Notes under the pieces: generated by a model | The model's database searches: none | Seen by the model: the letters and a program-made list of their open reading frames with translations, nothing else | What the model was told of the DNA's origin: nothing | Position numbers and translations under genes: made by a program | Shown: in pieces, positions 62,921 to 64,000 of the stretch | Numbering within the stretch: position 1 is the stretch's first letter | Layout: every line of letters starts with the position of its first letter | NCBI RefSeq assembly: GCF_026650985.1 | Contig: NZ_CP086239.1 | Location: forward strand, 1,426,001-1,490,000 | Reading direction: 5' to 3' | Length of the DNA: 64,000 nt | DNA from: Clostridium estertheticum | Lineage (GTDB): Bacteria; Bacillota; Clostridia; Clostridiales; Clostridiaceae

Positions 62921-64000
62921 CTATTTTTTAGGATGAATCATTCTCTCCTTTATAGAACTTGATATTTCAATATTATCAGGATTTAATGCAAAATCTGGGT
63001 ACGCAAGCATTCCCATTTCCGGAACATCTAAACCATCAATTTCTACTTGTGCAGATACTCTAAGTCCCATTGTTTTATTAAGCACTTTATAGAACAAATA
63101 AGATAATCCAAATCCCCAAACAATCAATACTGCAACACATATAAGTTGAGCCTCTAATTGTTTGAATCCACCACCGTAAAACAAACCAATAACTCCACCT
63201 TTAATTCCATTTAAACCATCTCCGTAGGTCCCATCTGCAAACAACCCTACAGCAAGTACTCCAAATACACCATTAACACAATGAACCGATATTGCACCAA
63301 CAGGATCATCGATTTTGAATTTATCTTCAAATACCCTTACTGATATACATACAAGTATTCCGGAGATAATCCCAATTATAAAAGATGATATTCCATTTAC
63401 AAAAGCACAAGGAGCTGTGATTGCAACAAGTCCTGCTAAAGCTCCATTACACATCATTGACGGGTCAGGTTTACCATATCTTAACCACATATACATCATT
63501 GCGGTAAATCCACCTACAGCTCCTGCAATCATTGTATTAGTTGCAACTACTGCTAGTCTTAGATCAGTAGCATTAGTTGTACTACCTGCATTAAAAGCAA
63601 ACCAACAGAAAAACAAGATTATAGTTCCGACTATTGCCATTGGTATATCATGTCCAGGAAATGCTACTGCTGTTCCATCTTTTCTAAATTTACCAATTCT
63701 AGGTCCTATAACAATTGCACCCGCAAGAGCCATCATACCTCCCATTGAGTGTACTACTGCTGATCCAGCGAAATCCACAACACCATGTCCTAGTCCTGCA
63801 CGTACACCTAATTGCGCAAGCCATCCTCCGCCCCATACCCAATTACCAAATAGTGGATAAAATATCATTGATACGAAAAATGAATTTATTACTACTACCG
63901 AAAACTTAACTCTTTCTGCCATTGATCCGGTTGGTATTGTACAAGTTGTATCCATAAATACCATCTGGAAGAAGAATAATGCATATACTCCTACATCATA
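62921..64000 (-). CDS. amtB: Ammonium transporter, copy 2, partial
   Basis: About 360 codons are visible; the frame is open to the right edge (VGVYALFFFQMVFMDTTC precedes the first internal ATG at 63964), so the true start is outside. Landmarks are GSMAERVKFSVVV, NWVWGGGWLAQLG, HSMGGMMALAGAIVIGPR, WFAFNAGSTTNATDLRL and SVHCVNGVFGVLAVG. The C-terminal tail, ending EIDGLDVPEMGMLAYPDF, is longer than in copy 1. It pairs with the PII gene at 62498. Confidence 0.93.
   Translation of the reverse strand, partial: YDVGVYALFFFQMVFMDTTCTIPTGSMAERVKFSVVVINSFFVSMIFYPLFGNWVWGGGWLAQLGVRAGLGHGVVDFAGSAVVHSMGGMMALAGAIVIGPRIGKFRKDGTAVAFPGHDIPMAIVGTIILFFCWFAFNAGSTTNATDLRLAVVATNTMIAGAVGGFTAMMYMWLRYGKPDPSMMCNGALAGLVAITAPCAFVNGISSFIIGIISGILVCISVRVFEDKFKIDDPVGAISVHCVNGVFGVLAVGLFADGTYGDGLNGIKGGVIGLFYGGGFKQLEAQLICVAVLIVWGFGLSYLFYKVLNKTMGLRVSAQVEIDGLDVPEMGMLAYPDFALNPDNIEISSSIKERMIHPKK

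Overview
The window is AT-rich and has clostridial traits: TTGACA/TATAAT promoters, strong GGAGG ribosome sites, intrinsic terminators, T-box and S-box leaders, and lipoprotein-anchored ABC importers. It most likely comes from an anaerobic Clostridium-type Firmicute. I cannot name the species. No tRNA, rRNA, insertion sequence or CRISPR array is visible. Almost all of the window is a sulfur/methionine scavenging island.

Layout. 1-5830: a corrinoid methyl-transfer operon (activator, two MtaA/UroD-type methyltransferases, DUF1638, CobW-type GTPase, corrinoid protein) behind a T-box that appears to read methionine tRNA. 6062-12840: a trans-sulfuration enzyme and a duplicated O-acetylhomoserine sulfhydrylase (metY) unit, with remnants, an Rrf2-type regulator and a YbaK-type deacylase. 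12919-24690: one long operon, SAM-I riboswitch then metN-metI-metQ, a ribose-type ABC importer, mtnK, mtnA, a split transketolase and a RuBisCO-like protein (RLP). 24877-48763: a nitrogenase-like island with four NifD/NifK-like pairs, two NifH-like reductases, one NifB-like maturase, a NifX-like protein, a soluble chemoreceptor, an amino-acid ABC importer and small DUF2292 proteins. 48934-53246: a plus-strand DUF1847, cystine-type ABC importer and C-S lyase operon. 53258-58331: a second polar amino-acid ABC importer, a SAM-controlled NifX-like/hydrolase pair and a DUF2325 gene. 58403-64000: an orphan SsuA-type binding protein, an FAH-family protein and two amtB-glnK pairs.

How the genes may work together (inference). 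Methylthioadenosine-derived methylthioribose is imported or made in the cell, phosphorylated (MtnK) and isomerised (MtnA). The RLP could convert the methylthioribulose phosphate to methylthioxylulose 5-phosphate. The split transketolase could then release glyceraldehyde 3-phosphate and methylthioacetaldehyde. After reduction to methylthioethanol, a methylthio-alkane reductase (Mar-like B-H-D-K operon at 42744-47559) would release methanethiol, which MetY joins to O-acetylhomoserine to make methionine. Three more D/K pairs suggest reductases for other thioethers or C-S compounds. 

Regulation is unusually dense. There are eight SAM-I riboswitches, one T-box, and a shared promoter-proximal element (core CATATATGAATACTAGGTAT) that may be an operator for the Rrf2 protein. 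A short hairpin plus terminator motif that I do not recognise precedes five functional transcription units (or parts of them) and one glutamine synthetase pseudogene. The RLP-transketolase-Mar combination and the unexplained hairpin leader are the two strongest candidates for undescribed biology.
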